Source: Chitinophaga pinensis (GTDB taxonomy: Bacteria; Bacteroidota; Bacteroidia; Chitinophagales; Chitinophagaceae). Taken from it: a stretch of DNA of 64,000 nt. The DNA is taken from positions 96,022 through 160,021 of the forward strand of contig NZ_VOHS01000012.1 of the NCBI RefSeq assembly GCF_007896845.1. Direction: 5' to 3'. A model generated the notes under the pieces. It did not search any database. It saw only the letters and a program-made list of their open reading frames with translations, and was not told the DNA's origin. The number at the start of each line of letters is the position of its first letter. Within the stretch, counting starts at the first letter, position 1. Below, one piece after another: positions 47,094-56,701 of the stretch. The translations under genes and the position numbers were made by a program.

Positions 47094-47291
47094 ATGACTA
47101 TTCGCATAAATAAAACAGCGCAAATCATAGCACGTCTGAAAGAAAATGGACAATCTTATATAGAGAGCGGTCCGGAGGCATCTGCAATAAGAGAATTTAT
47201 CAATGAACAGGCGAGAAAGGTAAGGAGAGATATTAAAAGGAAGGAACGGTTGTCTGAAATCAGTGCCGCCAAGGTTATACTAAACGCATAA
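47094..47291 (+). CDS. Small basic protein coupled to the cysteine-protease gene
   Basis: 65 aa, Lys/Arg-rich and predicted helical (MTIRINKTAQIIARLKENGQ, EFINEQARKVRRDIKRKERL). The ATG is three bases after the protease stop, so the two are very probably one transcript. It shares the A/T-rich composition of the protease gene. It could be a cognate inhibitor, adaptor or nucleic-acid-binding partner; nothing in the sequence decides. A very strong terminator follows. Confidence 0.55.
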   Translation: MTIRINKTAQIIARLKENGQSYIESGPEASAIREFINEQARKVRRDIKRKERLSEISAAKVILNA

Positions 47292-47302
47292 CTATAATCT
47301 TA

Positions 47303-47346
47303 TAAACAGCAAAAGCCGCCACGGAAGAGGCGGCTTTTGCTGTTTA
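47303..47346. terminator. Bidirectional terminator with an 18-bp perfect stem
   Basis: TAAACAGCAAAAGCCGCC (47303-47320) pairs perfectly with 47329-47346 around the 8-nt loop ACGGAAGA, with T-rich and A-rich flanks inside the stem. It isolates the A/T-rich island from the lanthipeptide locus. Confidence 0.85.
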
Positions 47347-47385
47347 CAGCTATATTGGAATACCTTACTCCCCAATTCCCTTTTC

Positions 47386-47448
47386 GTCCTTCGAAAATCC
47401 TCATTCGTGTATTTCAATTCTCTCATCCCGCTCCCTGCACTAAGTTTG
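47386..47448 (+). promoter_or_regulatory. Regulon promoter 1 (receptor gene)
   Basis: A 26-bp bipartite element at 47386-47411 (GTCCTTCGAAA-N7-TTCGTGTA), a spacer of 29 bp, then TAAGTTTG (47441-47448, a TAnnTTTG match). Same geometry as at 52888, 56702 and 57978. Candidate LytTR regulator site. Confidence 0.7.
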
Positions 47449-47495
47449 TTTCATCGTCGTTATGTGCGGAAGGCTGACAGGATTAACCCGACTAT

Positions 47496-49619
47496 ATGAA
47501 ATACAAAGCCCTCTATGTAATCATCATAACCCTATACTATCAGGCAACTAAAGCGCAGCAGGCTGATACATTACGCAGACACGATCTGCAGGCCTTTACA
47601 GTGAATGCCGCTGCTCCTGTAGTGACAATGAAAACAGGGAAAATATCATTAAATATCGCAGACAGTAAAATCGCTGCCGGCGGAGATGCACTACAGGTAT
47701 TGACATTAGCACCCGGTGTAGTTGAAAGAGGAAATGGACAATATGAGCTGTATGGGAAAAAGGTAACGGTATTGGTAGATGGCAAGGATAGCCGCTTATC
47801 CGGGGATGCGTTGAAGGGATGGTTGAGCGCAATGCCGGCCGGAAGTATAGAGAGACTAGAACTGATCACAAACCCTTCTGCCCGCTATGATGCCGCAGGT
47901 GCAGCCGTGATAAATATTATAACCGTAAAAAATAAACGATACGGACTGAATGGGGTACTGACTGCCGGAACAGGAATGGGGAGATATGGCAGATATAACG
48001 GCGGACTGGCACTGAACTACCGCAATGAAAAGATGAATGTATATGGTAGTTATGATTATTTGTATAATAAGCAGTACTATGATTTATGCTCAGACCGCTA
48101 TGCTGACAATAAAACAACGATTGCGCAAAATAGTTACGAAACAAGGGTACGTTATAATCATTCTTTTAAAGGAGGAATAGATTTTGATGTTAATAAGCGC
48201 AGCAGCGCCGGAATTATGTTCAAAGGCCTGCTGATCTACAGAGATCGTGTAATGGATACACGATCAGAAAAAGAGGATGCATTATCTGTTGTAGCCACCA
48301 CTGGTCATCTTCGTGTGTTAAATCCTGCTGTGAACGCCTGGTATAAAATAAATCTGGATACCGCAGGCAAACAGCTAACTGTGAATGCCGACTATTTTAA
48401 CTACAACAAAGCGTGGAAGGATGACTACACTACAACGTATTTCCAAACAAACAATCGCACTTTACAAAATCCCTGGCTGCTAAGAGATAATTCACCATCA
48501 GACAATACAATTCAGTCGCTGGCGTTGGATTATTCACAGCCACTCCAAAAAGGAAAACTCGAAGCAGGCGTTAAAACAACTGCCACGCTTACAGATAATA
48601 ATGTACTATGGGAACAACAAACCGGAAAAACATGGCAGATAGATAGTGGAAAAACAAACCACTTTATTTACAGGGAAAATATTCATGCAGGATACCTCGA
48701 TTACCAGCGTACTATCAGACAATGGGAACTGAGAGCCGGACTGCGCGCGGAATACGCCACCATGCAGGGTGAATCTGTAACAATGCGCCAGATCAGTAAA
48801 CGTAGTCAGTTTAATATTTTTCCATCATTTTCATTGGTGTATGGTCAGAGCGGCAATCATCAGTATGGTTTTGCTTACAGAAAAAATATCGAGCGTTTCA
48901 GCTTCAGTATTGTCAATCCGTTCCTGACTTATGTCAGCCAGTATTTTTACTATCAGGGCAATCCTGATATCAGGCCTTCTATTGGTCATACATTCGAACT
49001 ATCATATACTTATCGTAATGAATTGTTTGCCACACTGAGCTACCAACACTATACACAGGTACTCACAGACGTATACAGAAAAGATACAGGCAATGTGGTG
49101 ATCAGTACTTTCGCCAATCTGAAAGGAGCAGCCACTGCAAGTGCAAGCCTCAGCTGGTCAAAAGGATTGCTGGGTAACAAATGGCAGACAACCACTGCAG
49201 CAACACTTACATATACAAGCTATGCTGAACTCAATAATGCCGGTGCAGGAGTGTATGCCAGCTCTGCAAATACATTTACACTGCCGGGTGGATTTGCAGG
49301 AGAGTTGAGCGCTAACTGGTATTCGCCTGTACGATGGGCCACATACCGTATGAAAGCCCGTTATACAGTGAATGCAGGGATCAGCAAAAGTATATTACAT
49401 AAAGCAGGGAGATTAACATTTAACGTAACAGACATCTTCAATACATTCAATGCCGCATACGATGTGGCCTCTTTCGGAGTCATCGCGACACATGTCGATA
49501 AAATAGAGTCACATTTTATTAAGCTGGTATTCAGTTACAAGTTCGGGAACCAGCAAGTCAAAGCAGCCGTAAACCGTAAAACAGGTATCGAAAAAGAGCT
49601 GCGTAGAATCGGTGGATGA
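47496..49619 (+). CDS. TonB-receptor-like outer-membrane beta-barrel protein
   Basis: 707 aa with an N-terminal signal (MKYKALYVIIITLYYQATKAQQ). After it comes a plug-like domain directly, without the usual carboxypeptidase-like domain: DALQVLTLAPGVVERGNGQYELYGKKVTVLVDGKDSRLSGDALKGWLSAMPAGSIERLELITNPSARYDAAGAAVINI. The rest is a large barrel of the OMP_b-brl_3 type ending HFIKLVFSYKFG. It lies in the outer membrane. First gene of the lanthipeptide locus, 88 bp before lanB; it may carry the peptide across the outer membrane or serve in immunity or signal uptake. Those roles are inferred. Confidence 0.85.
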   Translation: MKYKALYVIIITLYYQATKAQQADTLRRHDLQAFTVNAAAPVVTMKTGKISLNIADSKIAAGGDALQVLTLAPGVVERGNGQYELYGKKVTVLVDGKDSRLSGDALKGWLSAMPAGSIERLELITNPSARYDAAGAAVINIITVKNKRYGLNGVLTAGTGMGRYGRYNGGLALNYRNEKMNVYGSYDYLYNKQYYDLCSDRYADNKTTIAQNSYETRVRYNHSFKGGIDFDVNKRSSAGIMFKGLLIYRDRVMDTRSEKEDALSVVATTGHLRVLNPAVNAWYKINLDTAGKQLTVNADYFNYNKAWKDDYTTTYFQTNNRTLQNPWLLRDNSPSDNTIQSLALDYSQPLQKGKLEAGVKTTATLTDNNVLWEQQTGKTWQIDSGKTNHFIYRENIHAGYLDYQRTIRQWELRAGLRAEYATMQGESVTMRQISKRSQFNIFPSFSLVYGQSGNHQYGFAYRKNIERFSFSIVNPFLTYVSQYFYYQGNPDIRPSIGHTFELSYTYRNELFATLSYQHYTQVLTDVYRKDTGNVVISTFANLKGAATASASLSWSKGLLGNKWQTTTAATLTYTSYAELNNAGAGVYASSANTFTLPGGFAGELSANWYSPVRWATYRMKARYTVNAGISKSILHKAGRLTFNVTDIFNTFNAAYDVASFGVIATHVDKIESHFIKLVFSYKFGNQQVKAAVNRKTGIEKELRRIGG

Positions 49620-49707
49620 TTCCACACCCTGATACAGCGGAAGCCGAAAAGCTGCAGAACAGAGTAGGCACCAACAAACATACCAGCGAGTAAAACCCAA
49701 TCTGATT

Positions 49708-52700
49708 ATGAGCACTCCTTACTCTTTTGATAATCGCCTTGTACTAAGAACGCCCAGATTCCCGTTAATGCAAATTCCTACGAATGATCAACTGCCAGCT
49801 TTACTGCATGATAACGCATTCCTCGAAGCAATCTATCTGGCTTCACCTGTGTTATACAGCGAATGTATCAAATGGAGAGAAGGAGGTATCACCAATAAAA
49901 AAGATATTGATAAACTGACCCGCTCACTCACAAAGTATGTGATCCGTATGAGCAGACGTTGTACACCATTCGGATTATTCTCCGGTTGCGCCGTAACAGA
50001 GTGGAGTGAAAACCCTACCGCCGTGACTGTCAGCAGCAGCAGCTTTAGCCGCCATACCCGTTTGGATATGCACTATCTCTGCGCACTTTCACAACAGTTG
50101 GCTAACATGTCCGGTGTGAAAGAACACCTGCTTTATATGCCCAATAGCAGCGTATATACAATCGGCGATGAATTGCGCTATGCAGAGTTTCTGTATGTAG
50201 GCGGTATGCGCCTGCATCAGATCAGTGCCGTAAGCGCCTCCGAATACCTTGATAAAGTAGTGAGTGCCGCCTATAATGGTGCAACGATCAGCCAACTGTG
50301 TAACTGGCTGGCAGACGATAATATCGCGGAAGAAGATGCCCGGATCTTCATAGATGAACTGATAGAAGCACAGATCCTCGTAAGTGAAATAGAACCTGCC
50401 ATCACCGGAAAAGAATTTTTACAACAGGTGATTGAAGTGCTGGAAAGAATTGCACTGAAGGATCCGGCTGTAGTAAAAGACCTGCTCACCGTATTAAGCA
50501 AAGTAGCAATCCTGTTACAACAACTGGATGCTGCTGCTACCAATAGTGTTGAACGTTATCGCGAGATCATGCAGTTGCTCGATATGTTAGGTGTGGCTTA
50601 CGACGAAAGCAAACTGTTCCAGACAGATGTGGTGAAACATGTAGCTGGTAATGGTATCAATATAACTGTACAGGATCAGTTGCAGAATGCACTGACCGTC
50701 ATGAATAAGCTCAGCGAATACAGAGCCAATCCGCATCTGGAAACATTCATGCAACGCTTCCGGGAACGTTACGAAGAACAGGAAATGCCCCTGCTGGAAG
50801 TACTGGACGGAGAGACCGGTATCGGTTATGTAGAGAACAGCAGTACGAATATCGCCCCGCTGCTGGATGATATTAGTCTGCCCGGCAAAATGAATGAAGT
50901 ACGTTTTTCATGGGGTGGCCTCGAACAACTGCTGAGTGGCAAACTGGTCGATATGTATGCAGAAGGCCGTCAGTCTATTGAAATTAATGAAGAAGACGTG
51001 GAAGACTTCACCGCCAACTGGAATGACCTGCCGCCTTCCTTCTCCGTAATGTTCAGGATTGTAGATGAGAAGGACAATGCCATCTATCTGGAAAGTGCCG
51101 GTGGTTCCAGTGCTGCAAATCTGCTCGGGCGTTTTGCCTATGCAGATAATGCCATCAATAAACTGGTATGTGATATTACCGGAAAGGAACAGGCCATGGA
51201 TCCTGAGGTTATATATGCAGAGATCATCCACCTGCCTGAAAGCCGTACCGGTAATATCTTATTGCATCCCGTGTTCAGAGGATATGAGATTCCTTATCTG
51301 GCGAAATCATCTCTGGATAAAGAGCAACAAATCGATTTACAGGACCTCTACATTTCCGTTCGCAATAACCGGGTGGTAATGCGCTCCCGTCGTCTGGGAA
51401 AACAGATCATCCCACGACTGAGCACCGCGCATAATTATACCAACAACTCTCTGCCTGTATATCGCTTCCTGTGCGATTTACAATTGCAGGATAAAAGAGG
51501 TGGTATGTCCTTTCACTGGGGCGCACTGGAATCCAAATACCGTTTCTTCCCGAGAGTAACCTGCCGGAACACGATCCTGCATCTTGCCAGATGGACGTTC
51601 TCACAAAAGGATATAACACAGCTGCTGAACCTGAACGGGGAAGAGCTGAGTGTAGAACTGCAACAGTTCAGAGAACGCTGGAAACTGCCGCAGATAGTAG
51701 TACTGGCTGATGGTGATAACGAACTGATGATCGATTTCTCCTGTCAGAGCATGGTCAGTGCCTGGCTGAGTTCTGTAAAAGGCAGACAGACGTTTGATCT
51801 GCGTGAATCCCTGAATAATCATTTACGCATCACCGATGAAAACGGACAACCTTTTGTCAACCAGTTGGTAGCAACCCTTGGAAAGAATACAGCTTCTTAT
51901 GCGCATCTCAGAACCACCGCACCCCAACAAATGGTAAGTGAGCCTGCACAGCGCGATTTTACCCCCGGGAGCGATTGGTTGTATTATAAACTGTATTGTG
52001 GCGTAAAATCAGCCGATAAGATCCTTTTAAACGCACTCAGACCCCTTGGAGCAGAACTGATAGATGAGGGGCTGACCGATAAATGGTTCTTTGTAAGATT
52101 TAATGACCCTGATTTTCATCTGCGTGTACGCTTCCATCTTACTGATGTAAGTAAAATAGGAGAGGTGACGGCGAAGATACATGCCAGTCTGCAACCATTT
52201 ACTGCGGCAGGCTACATCTGGAAAGTACAGCTGGATACCTATTCCCGTGAGATCACCCGTTATGGTGCAAATACCATCGAACAGGCAGAAACCCTGTTCT
52301 ATCATGATAGCGTAGCCTTCGCAGAACTATTACACAATACCTGGGGAGACCAGAGGGAAGAGATCAGATGGCTTTGGAGCCTCCGGGCCGTGGATGAGCT
52401 GCTGGACTGTTTTATGTTCTCCCTGCATGATAAACATGAGCTGCTGAGTGGCCTGCGGGATGATTTCCGGAAGGAATTTAGCTGGAGCAAGGAAATGAAG
52501 CAACAGCTGGATAATAAATACAGGAATAACAGACAAACCATTGCCAGCTTTATGGAACGGAATGCCAGTCAGTCGGATAGTCTGCAGCCGCTGATGAAGA
52601 TCCTCCGGGAAAAGTCCCTGAATATTGCCGGTGTGGCTCATGATATTCTGATGCTGGAAAGTGCCGGTAAACTGGAAATATCTATCAGAGACCTGTTACG

Positions 52701-52836
52701 CAGTTACATTCATATGATGATCAACCGCACTACGATTACCTATTCCCGTAAGCAGGAAATGGTGATGTACGACTTTCTGGCCCGTTATTATCAGTCTGCT
52801 TTGGCCCGTAAAAAGACTATTGTCTGGGAGGAATAA
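49708..52836 (+). CDS. LanB-type lanthipeptide dehydratase (full length)
   Basis: 1042 aa, a full-length class I dehydratase with both parts fused. The N-terminal glutamylation part (residues 1 to about 700) contains RMSRRCTPFGLFSGCAV and SRHTRLDMHYLCAL, typical of Lant_dehydr_N. The C-terminal elimination part begins near residue 754 (DWLYYKLYCGVKSADKILLNALRPL) with WFFVRFNDPDFHLRVRFHL, the SpaB_C/TpdH-like domain. It uses glutamyl-tRNA to dehydrate Ser/Thr in the precursor. The precursor gene lies 200 bp downstream. Not split, unlike some Bacteroidota systems. Confidence 0.93.
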   Translation: MSTPYSFDNRLVLRTPRFPLMQIPTNDQLPALLHDNAFLEAIYLASPVLYSECIKWREGGITNKKDIDKLTRSLTKYVIRMSRRCTPFGLFSGCAVTEWSENPTAVTVSSSSFSRHTRLDMHYLCALSQQLANMSGVKEHLLYMPNSSVYTIGDELRYAEFLYVGGMRLHQISAVSASEYLDKVVSAAYNGATISQLCNWLADDNIAEEDARIFIDELIEAQILVSEIEPAITGKEFLQQVIEVLERIALKDPAVVKDLLTVLSKVAILLQQLDAAATNSVERYREIMQLLDMLGVAYDESKLFQTDVVKHVAGNGINITVQDQLQNALTVMNKLSEYRANPHLETFMQRFRERYEEQEMPLLEVLDGETGIGYVENSSTNIAPLLDDISLPGKMNEVRFSWGGLEQLLSGKLVDMYAEGRQSIEINEEDVEDFTANWNDLPPSFSVMFRIVDEKDNAIYLESAGGSSAANLLGRFAYADNAINKLVCDITGKEQAMDPEVIYAEIIHLPESRTGNILLHPVFRGYEIPYLAKSSLDKEQQIDLQDLYISVRNNRVVMRSRRLGKQIIPRLSTAHNYTNNSLPVYRFLCDLQLQDKRGGMSFHWGALESKYRFFPRVTCRNTILHLARWTFSQKDITQLLNLNGEELSVELQQFRERWKLPQIVVLADGDNELMIDFSCQSMVSAWLSSVKGRQTFDLRESLNNHLRITDENGQPFVNQLVATLGKNTASYAHLRTTAPQQMVSEPAQRDFTPGSDWLYYKLYCGVKSADKILLNALRPLGAELIDEGLTDKWFFVRFNDPDFHLRVRFHLTDVSKIGEVTAKIHASLQPFTAAGYIWKVQLDTYSREITRYGANTIEQAETLFYHDSVAFAELLHNTWGDQREEIRWLWSLRAVDELLDCFMFSLHDKHELLSGLRDDFRKEFSWSKEMKQQLDNKYRNNRQTIASFMERNASQSDSLQPLMKILREKSLNIAGVAHDILMLESAGKLEISIRDLLRSYIHMMINRTTITYSRKQEMVMYDFLARYYQSALARKKTIVWEE

Positions 52837-52887
52837 TCCCGCTGATACCGGAAAAAGAAACAGAAACCGACCGCATTAAGCAGTTTG

Positions 52888-52950
52888 GTACTTAGAATCG
52901 GCCGTTTCGTGTAGCATTTTTCCGGAGGAGGCGCTTACAAGGTAATTTTA
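52888..52950 (+). promoter_or_regulatory. Regulon promoter 2 (lanA)
   Basis: The 26-bp element GTACTTAGAAT-N7-TTCGTGTA (52888-52913), 29 bp, TAATTTTA (52943-52950, one base off TAnnTTTG). Predicts a leader of about 75-80 nt before lanA. Confidence 0.72.
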
Positions 52951-53033
52951 TTATACAATCAGAAACACGCACGAATCTTAATATTTCAAACCTTACCGCA
53001 GCACTATTTCTTAACTGCTAAACCTTAAACAAA

Positions 53034-53213
53034 ATGGAACACACTACAGACAAAAAAGAGCAAATGCTGAAACTGAACAAGGTAACTGTTATCAAGCTGA
53101 ACGCTGAAAAAATGAACAACCTTTGGGGAGGTGGCGGAATTATTTTGAATACTACAGACGTTTCCGGTCGTCCACAGTGCGACACCAGAGAAACGGCTAT
53201 GCTGACACTCTGA
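53034..53213 (+). CDS. Class I lanthipeptide precursor peptide (59 aa)
   Basis: A short gene between lanB and the S41 peptidase. The leader (residues 1-35) is Lys/Asn/Leu-rich, MLKLNKVTVIKLNAEKMNNL, and ends WGGGG, a double-glycine type leader common in Bacteroidota lanthipeptides. The core of about 24 residues is IILNTTDVSGRPQCDTRETA followed by MLTL. It has one Cys (49) and six Thr/Ser (40, 41, 44, 51, 54, 58). With one Cys only a single (methyl)lanthionine is possible; the other Thr/Ser could remain dehydrated. Position, leader type and neighbours all support the call. Confidence 0.85.
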   Translation: MEHTTDKKEQMLKLNKVTVIKLNAEKMNNLWGGGGIILNTTDVSGRPQCDTRETAMLTL

Positions 53214-53244
53214 TAGTTTCAGGGACTGTCGTCCAAAAATTGTT

Positions 53245-53319
53245 TACGGGAAACTCACATATCAGTGCCCCTTGCTAATAACTCCGGGCCTCGTACTAGT
53301 GAGATTCCCGTATTTTTTT
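53245..53319 (+). terminator. Long-loop terminator after lanA
   Basis: TACGGGAAACTCAC (53245-53258) pairs with GTGAGATTCCCGTA (53299-53312, one mismatch), followed by a T-run. The 40-nt loop makes a partial terminator that could set lanA mRNA above the downstream genes. Confidence 0.72.
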
Positions 53320-53337
53320 TATCTTAAAGGAGTATAA

Positions 53338-54771
53338 ATGGGTAACCGAGTATTAACCAAGTATCTAGTCGCTATCTGCTTTTGTTTGTTTGCCAGACAG
53401 TTAAATGCCCAGAACTGTGGTTGTATAGATAATTTTAATCATATGGTGTCGAAGGTGGAAAAGAATTACGCCGGGTATGCCGATAAAGTGACCCAGGTCA
53501 ACCATTCCCTGTTTGTACACTATACCGATAGTCTTGGCCAGATAGCTGCCCGGACAGATGAACGTAATTGCGTGACGGTATTAAGAAGCTGGATAAAGTA
53601 CTTTAACGATCGCCATATGACCCTCGCCATCAAGGGCGATAATCCCGGCGACAGCATCCGTATCAGAGCGCTTTTTTCAAATGCAGAGACACAACCCATT
53701 TCCCGGGACCAGTTCATGCGTTATCTGGACACCCAGAAAGACAAACTGGATTCACTGGAAGGAATATGGCAAAATGAAGACGACGCCTATCAGATTGCCT
53801 TCATCCGGGACAGAAAAAAGAAGGGGCAGGAGTTTGTGGGGATTATACTGAGGGCGGATAGTGTGTTCTGGCTACCCGGACAGGTAAAAGCCCGGGTCAG
53901 TAAACACGGAACGACTTACAGAATGCGGTATTTCTATAATAAATATCATGATACCATTACGCCCATACTGGCATTGGCCCGGCACACCCTTAATGCAGGA
54001 GTGGCCGGCATCTGGCGTAAAGTATACCCGGGAGACAACAGCGGTGAAGTGTCAAGAGGCCATTATTATGATCCGTTTTTCCGTACTCTGGATGAACAAA
54101 CCTGCCTGTTGGTAATGCCAAGTTTCAGTTTATTGGCAAAGCCTCTGATCGACAGCCTTATTGAAAAGAACCGGGCGGTTATCAGTCAGATCAGACACCT
54201 GATCGTGGATCTCAGGAATAATACCGGCGGATCAGTACTCTGCTTCCAGAAACTGCTGCCATATCTGTATACCAATCCTATTATCACAAAAGGACAGTCT
54301 GTGATGGCTACCGAAGATAATATTAATGACCTGTACTCCATTACAGACTACCCCAACATTTCTGACAGCATGGAAACGATTTTCAAAAACGAATTGAAAG
54401 AACTACAGGCCAACAAGGGGGGCATGTATAAACTCTGGAAAGACGACACACTCACTATGCCAACAGTGTTACCTTATCCGAAAACGATCTCCTTTATTGT
54501 GAATGAAAGCAGTGCCAGTGCCGCAGAGATCCTGTTGCTGAAAGCAAAGCAAAGCAAAAAGGTGAAACTCTACGGACGGCACAGTATGGGCGCCATCGAT
54601 TATCTCGATGTGGCTTCCACAACAATGCCCTGCCAATTGTATACCCTGCGTTATGCTACTTCCCGGACCAACAGATTGCCGGAAGAGCCGCTGGATAACA
54701 AAGGCATTGTACCTGATGTAGAAATTCCCGATAATGTTGTAGATTGGGTAGAGTTTGTCAGAACTAAATAA
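53338..54771 (+). CDS. Exported S41 family peptidase
   Basis: 477 aa with a signal peptide (MGNRVLTKYLVAICFCLFARQLNAQ), preceded by a rare clear Shine-Dalgarno AAAGGAG. S41 core: VDLRNNTGGS (290-299) and the nucleophile region FIVNESSASAAEI with Ser392 the likely nucleophile. The lysine seen in CtpA-type enzymes (FGKG) is replaced by MGAID at 417-421, so it may use the tricorn/IRBP-like His-Ser scheme. A peptidase in this place could trim the exported lanthipeptide leader in the periplasm or give immunity; both are inferences. Confidence 0.85.
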   Translation: MGNRVLTKYLVAICFCLFARQLNAQNCGCIDNFNHMVSKVEKNYAGYADKVTQVNHSLFVHYTDSLGQIAARTDERNCVTVLRSWIKYFNDRHMTLAIKGDNPGDSIRIRALFSNAETQPISRDQFMRYLDTQKDKLDSLEGIWQNEDDAYQIAFIRDRKKKGQEFVGIILRADSVFWLPGQVKARVSKHGTTYRMRYFYNKYHDTITPILALARHTLNAGVAGIWRKVYPGDNSGEVSRGHYYDPFFRTLDEQTCLLVMPSFSLLAKPLIDSLIEKNRAVISQIRHLIVDLRNNTGGSVLCFQKLLPYLYTNPIITKGQSVMATEDNINDLYSITDYPNISDSMETIFKNELKELQANKGGMYKLWKDDTLTMPTVLPYPKTISFIVNESSASAAEILLLKAKQSKKVKLYGRHSMGAIDYLDVASTTMPCQLYTLRYATSRTNRLPEEPLDNKGIVPDVEIPDNVVDWVEFVRTK

Positions 54772-54778
54772 CCCTTAT

Positions 54779-55951
54779 ATGATGCATTTCCAGATAAACA
54801 GGAAATACAGGGTAGTGTTACTCCACATAGGGGCCTGGTTGCTATACATCGCATTTGGCACGCTGAATAAGATCTACGTTACCCATACAGACGCGCTTGA
54901 CCTTGCAGACGTCGTACTTACACAGCTGCCCGGCATTTATGTTTTCTATGGTAGCATTTACGTTTACCTGAAGCTACTGTCAGCAAGGAAACAGAAATAC
55001 CTGTTGCTGCTGGCAGCAGAGATGATGCTTTTTATTACCTACCTGCTGCTTTTTGCATTTATAGGTGACGTTATCTTTCCGATGATGCTGCCCAATGTAG
55101 AAGTACCGCCTTTTGAGCTGAGCAGTTTTGTCGTTGCAGGTTTATGGACTTTTATCAGATATTCCTTTTTTGCTTTCGGATATTATTTCGCTGCAAGGCT
55201 CATTACAAAAGAAAAAGAGCTGAGAGAAAGCGAACTGAAAAAGATGCAGGCAGAAAGAGGAAAACTGGAAGCCGAGTACGCCTTCCTGAGAGCGCAGATC
55301 AATCCGCATTTTCTGCATAATACCCTGAACTTCTTCTATGCGAAATCATTGGGATGTTCCAGAGAACTGGCAGAAGGCATTGTCACACTCTGTGAAATTA
55401 TGCGCTACTCGCTGAACAGTGGTGAAGACGAGAGCGGAATGGTGCCACTTTCCAAAGAAGTGGAACACCTGCAAAACGTTATTAAGATCAATCAACTCCG
55501 CTTTAGTAACCGTCTGCAGGTACAATTTGATGTTACCGGCAATATCGGTTACCTCCGCATCATCCCGCTGGTACTTATCACACTGGTGGAGAATGCATTT
55601 AAACACGGAGATCTTAATAATCCGGATCACCCGGTGATCTTTCGGTTGACGGTAAGTGAGGATGGCAGAATGGTACACTTTTCCACCCATAATAAAAAGA
55701 AAAGCGGCCCCAAAGAGTTGTCACACGGTATTGGTATGGACAATATCCGTAAAAGGCTCTCGGCAGTATATAAAGACAAATACCTGCTCGAAATAAAAGA
55801 TGAAGACAATACATACACCGTGTCATTGGCTATTCATCCGGGAACTGAGCAGGCCGCAGCCCTAAAAGCTGTTTCGACTGCAGATAAAGCTGGTGCCGTA
55901 GACGGCTATGCCGGTTATGCCAATTATAATCTCCTCATTGATAATCCGTAA
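54779..55951 (+). CDS. LytS/YehU-type sensor histidine kinase
   Basis: 390 aa from the ATG at 54779. Four membrane segments at about 12-28, 45-67, 74-100 and 115-140, a short coiled linker (TKEKELRESELKKMQAERGKLEAEY), then the His_kinase domain with His177 in RAQINPHFLHNTLNFFY, and the ATP lid (LITLVENAFKHGDL; GIGMDNIRKRL). No large extracellular sensor; such kinases often detect peptides or membrane state through the transmembrane part. The following response regulator is 12 bp away. Confidence 0.9.
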   Translation: MMHFQINRKYRVVLLHIGAWLLYIAFGTLNKIYVTHTDALDLADVVLTQLPGIYVFYGSIYVYLKLLSARKQKYLLLLAAEMMLFITYLLLFAFIGDVIFPMMLPNVEVPPFELSSFVVAGLWTFIRYSFFAFGYYFAARLITKEKELRESELKKMQAERGKLEAEYAFLRAQINPHFLHNTLNFFYAKSLGCSRELAEGIVTLCEIMRYSLNSGEDESGMVPLSKEVEHLQNVIKINQLRFSNRLQVQFDVTGNIGYLRIIPLVLITLVENAFKHGDLNNPDHPVIFRLTVSEDGRMVHFSTHNKKKSGPKELSHGIGMDNIRKRLSAVYKDKYLLEIKDEDNTYTVSLAIHPGTEQAAALKAVSTADKAGAVDGYAGYANYNLLIDNP

Positions 55952-55962
55952 ACCCTCGTATT

Positions 55963-56694
55963 ATGATTAACTGTTTAGTAGTAGACGATGAACAGCATGC
56001 CATTGACGTATTAACACATCATATCAGTCAGATACCGTTTTTGCAGCTGGTAACATCAACTACTAACGCCATTGAAGCCCTGCAGATCGTAAACATGCAG
56101 AAGATTGACCTGGTGTTTCTGGATATCCAGATGCCTGAAATGTCAGGACTGGATTTTGCGAAAACCATACAGGGAAAAAGTAAAGTGATCCTGACTACCG
56201 CATACAGCGAATTTGCGGCGGAAGGCTTTGATCTGGAGGTAGTGGACTACCTGCTGAAGCCTATTCCAATGCCCCGTTTCCTGAAGGCCGTACAGCGGGT
56301 ATTGAACATGGTCACCTCTTCAGTGGCGGCAACCCCGGTAGAAGATGCGTCTTCTATTGAAAACGACTACATTTTCCTGAAAACGGAATTTAAAGGCAAA
56401 ATGCTGAAGGTGAATCTCAAAGATATTGACTACATAGAAGGGATGAAAAACTATGTGGCCATTCATCATGCCGGTCAAAAAACAATGGCCCTGCTCAATA
56501 TGAAAGATCTTGAAAGCAGACTGCCCAAAAAGCACTTTTACCGGGTGCACAAGTCATTTATCGTGTCTTTAAGCAAGATTATTGCCATCGAAGGTAGTAT
56601 GGTTGTATTGAAGGATGTAAAGGCTGAAATCCTGCTGGGAGACACTTATAAGTCAGGTTTTTACGACATCATGAAAGACAAGCTGATGGGCTGA
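55963..56694 (+). CDS. LytTR family response regulator
   Basis: 243 aa. Receiver domain 1-120 with phosphoacceptor Asp54 (DLVFLDIQMPEMSG) and conserved Lys98 (LLKPIP); LytTR DNA-binding domain about 135-243 (FLKTEFKGKMLKVNLKDIDYIEGMKNYVAIH, FYRVHKSFIVSLSKI). LytTR proteins bind bipartite sites upstream of -35 regions. Four matching 26-bp elements occur in this window, all upstream of biosynthesis genes of this region, so it is the best candidate regulator. Confidence 0.93.
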   Translation: MINCLVVDDEQHAIDVLTHHISQIPFLQLVTSTTNAIEALQIVNMQKIDLVFLDIQMPEMSGLDFAKTIQGKSKVILTTAYSEFAAEGFDLEVVDYLLKPIPMPRFLKAVQRVLNMVTSSVAATPVEDASSIENDYIFLKTEFKGKMLKVNLKDIDYIEGMKNYVAIHHAGQKTMALLNMKDLESRLPKKHFYRVHKSFIVSLSKIIAIEGSMVVLKDVKAEILLGDTYKSGFYDIMKDKLMG

Positions 56695-56701
56695 AATGTA
56701 C

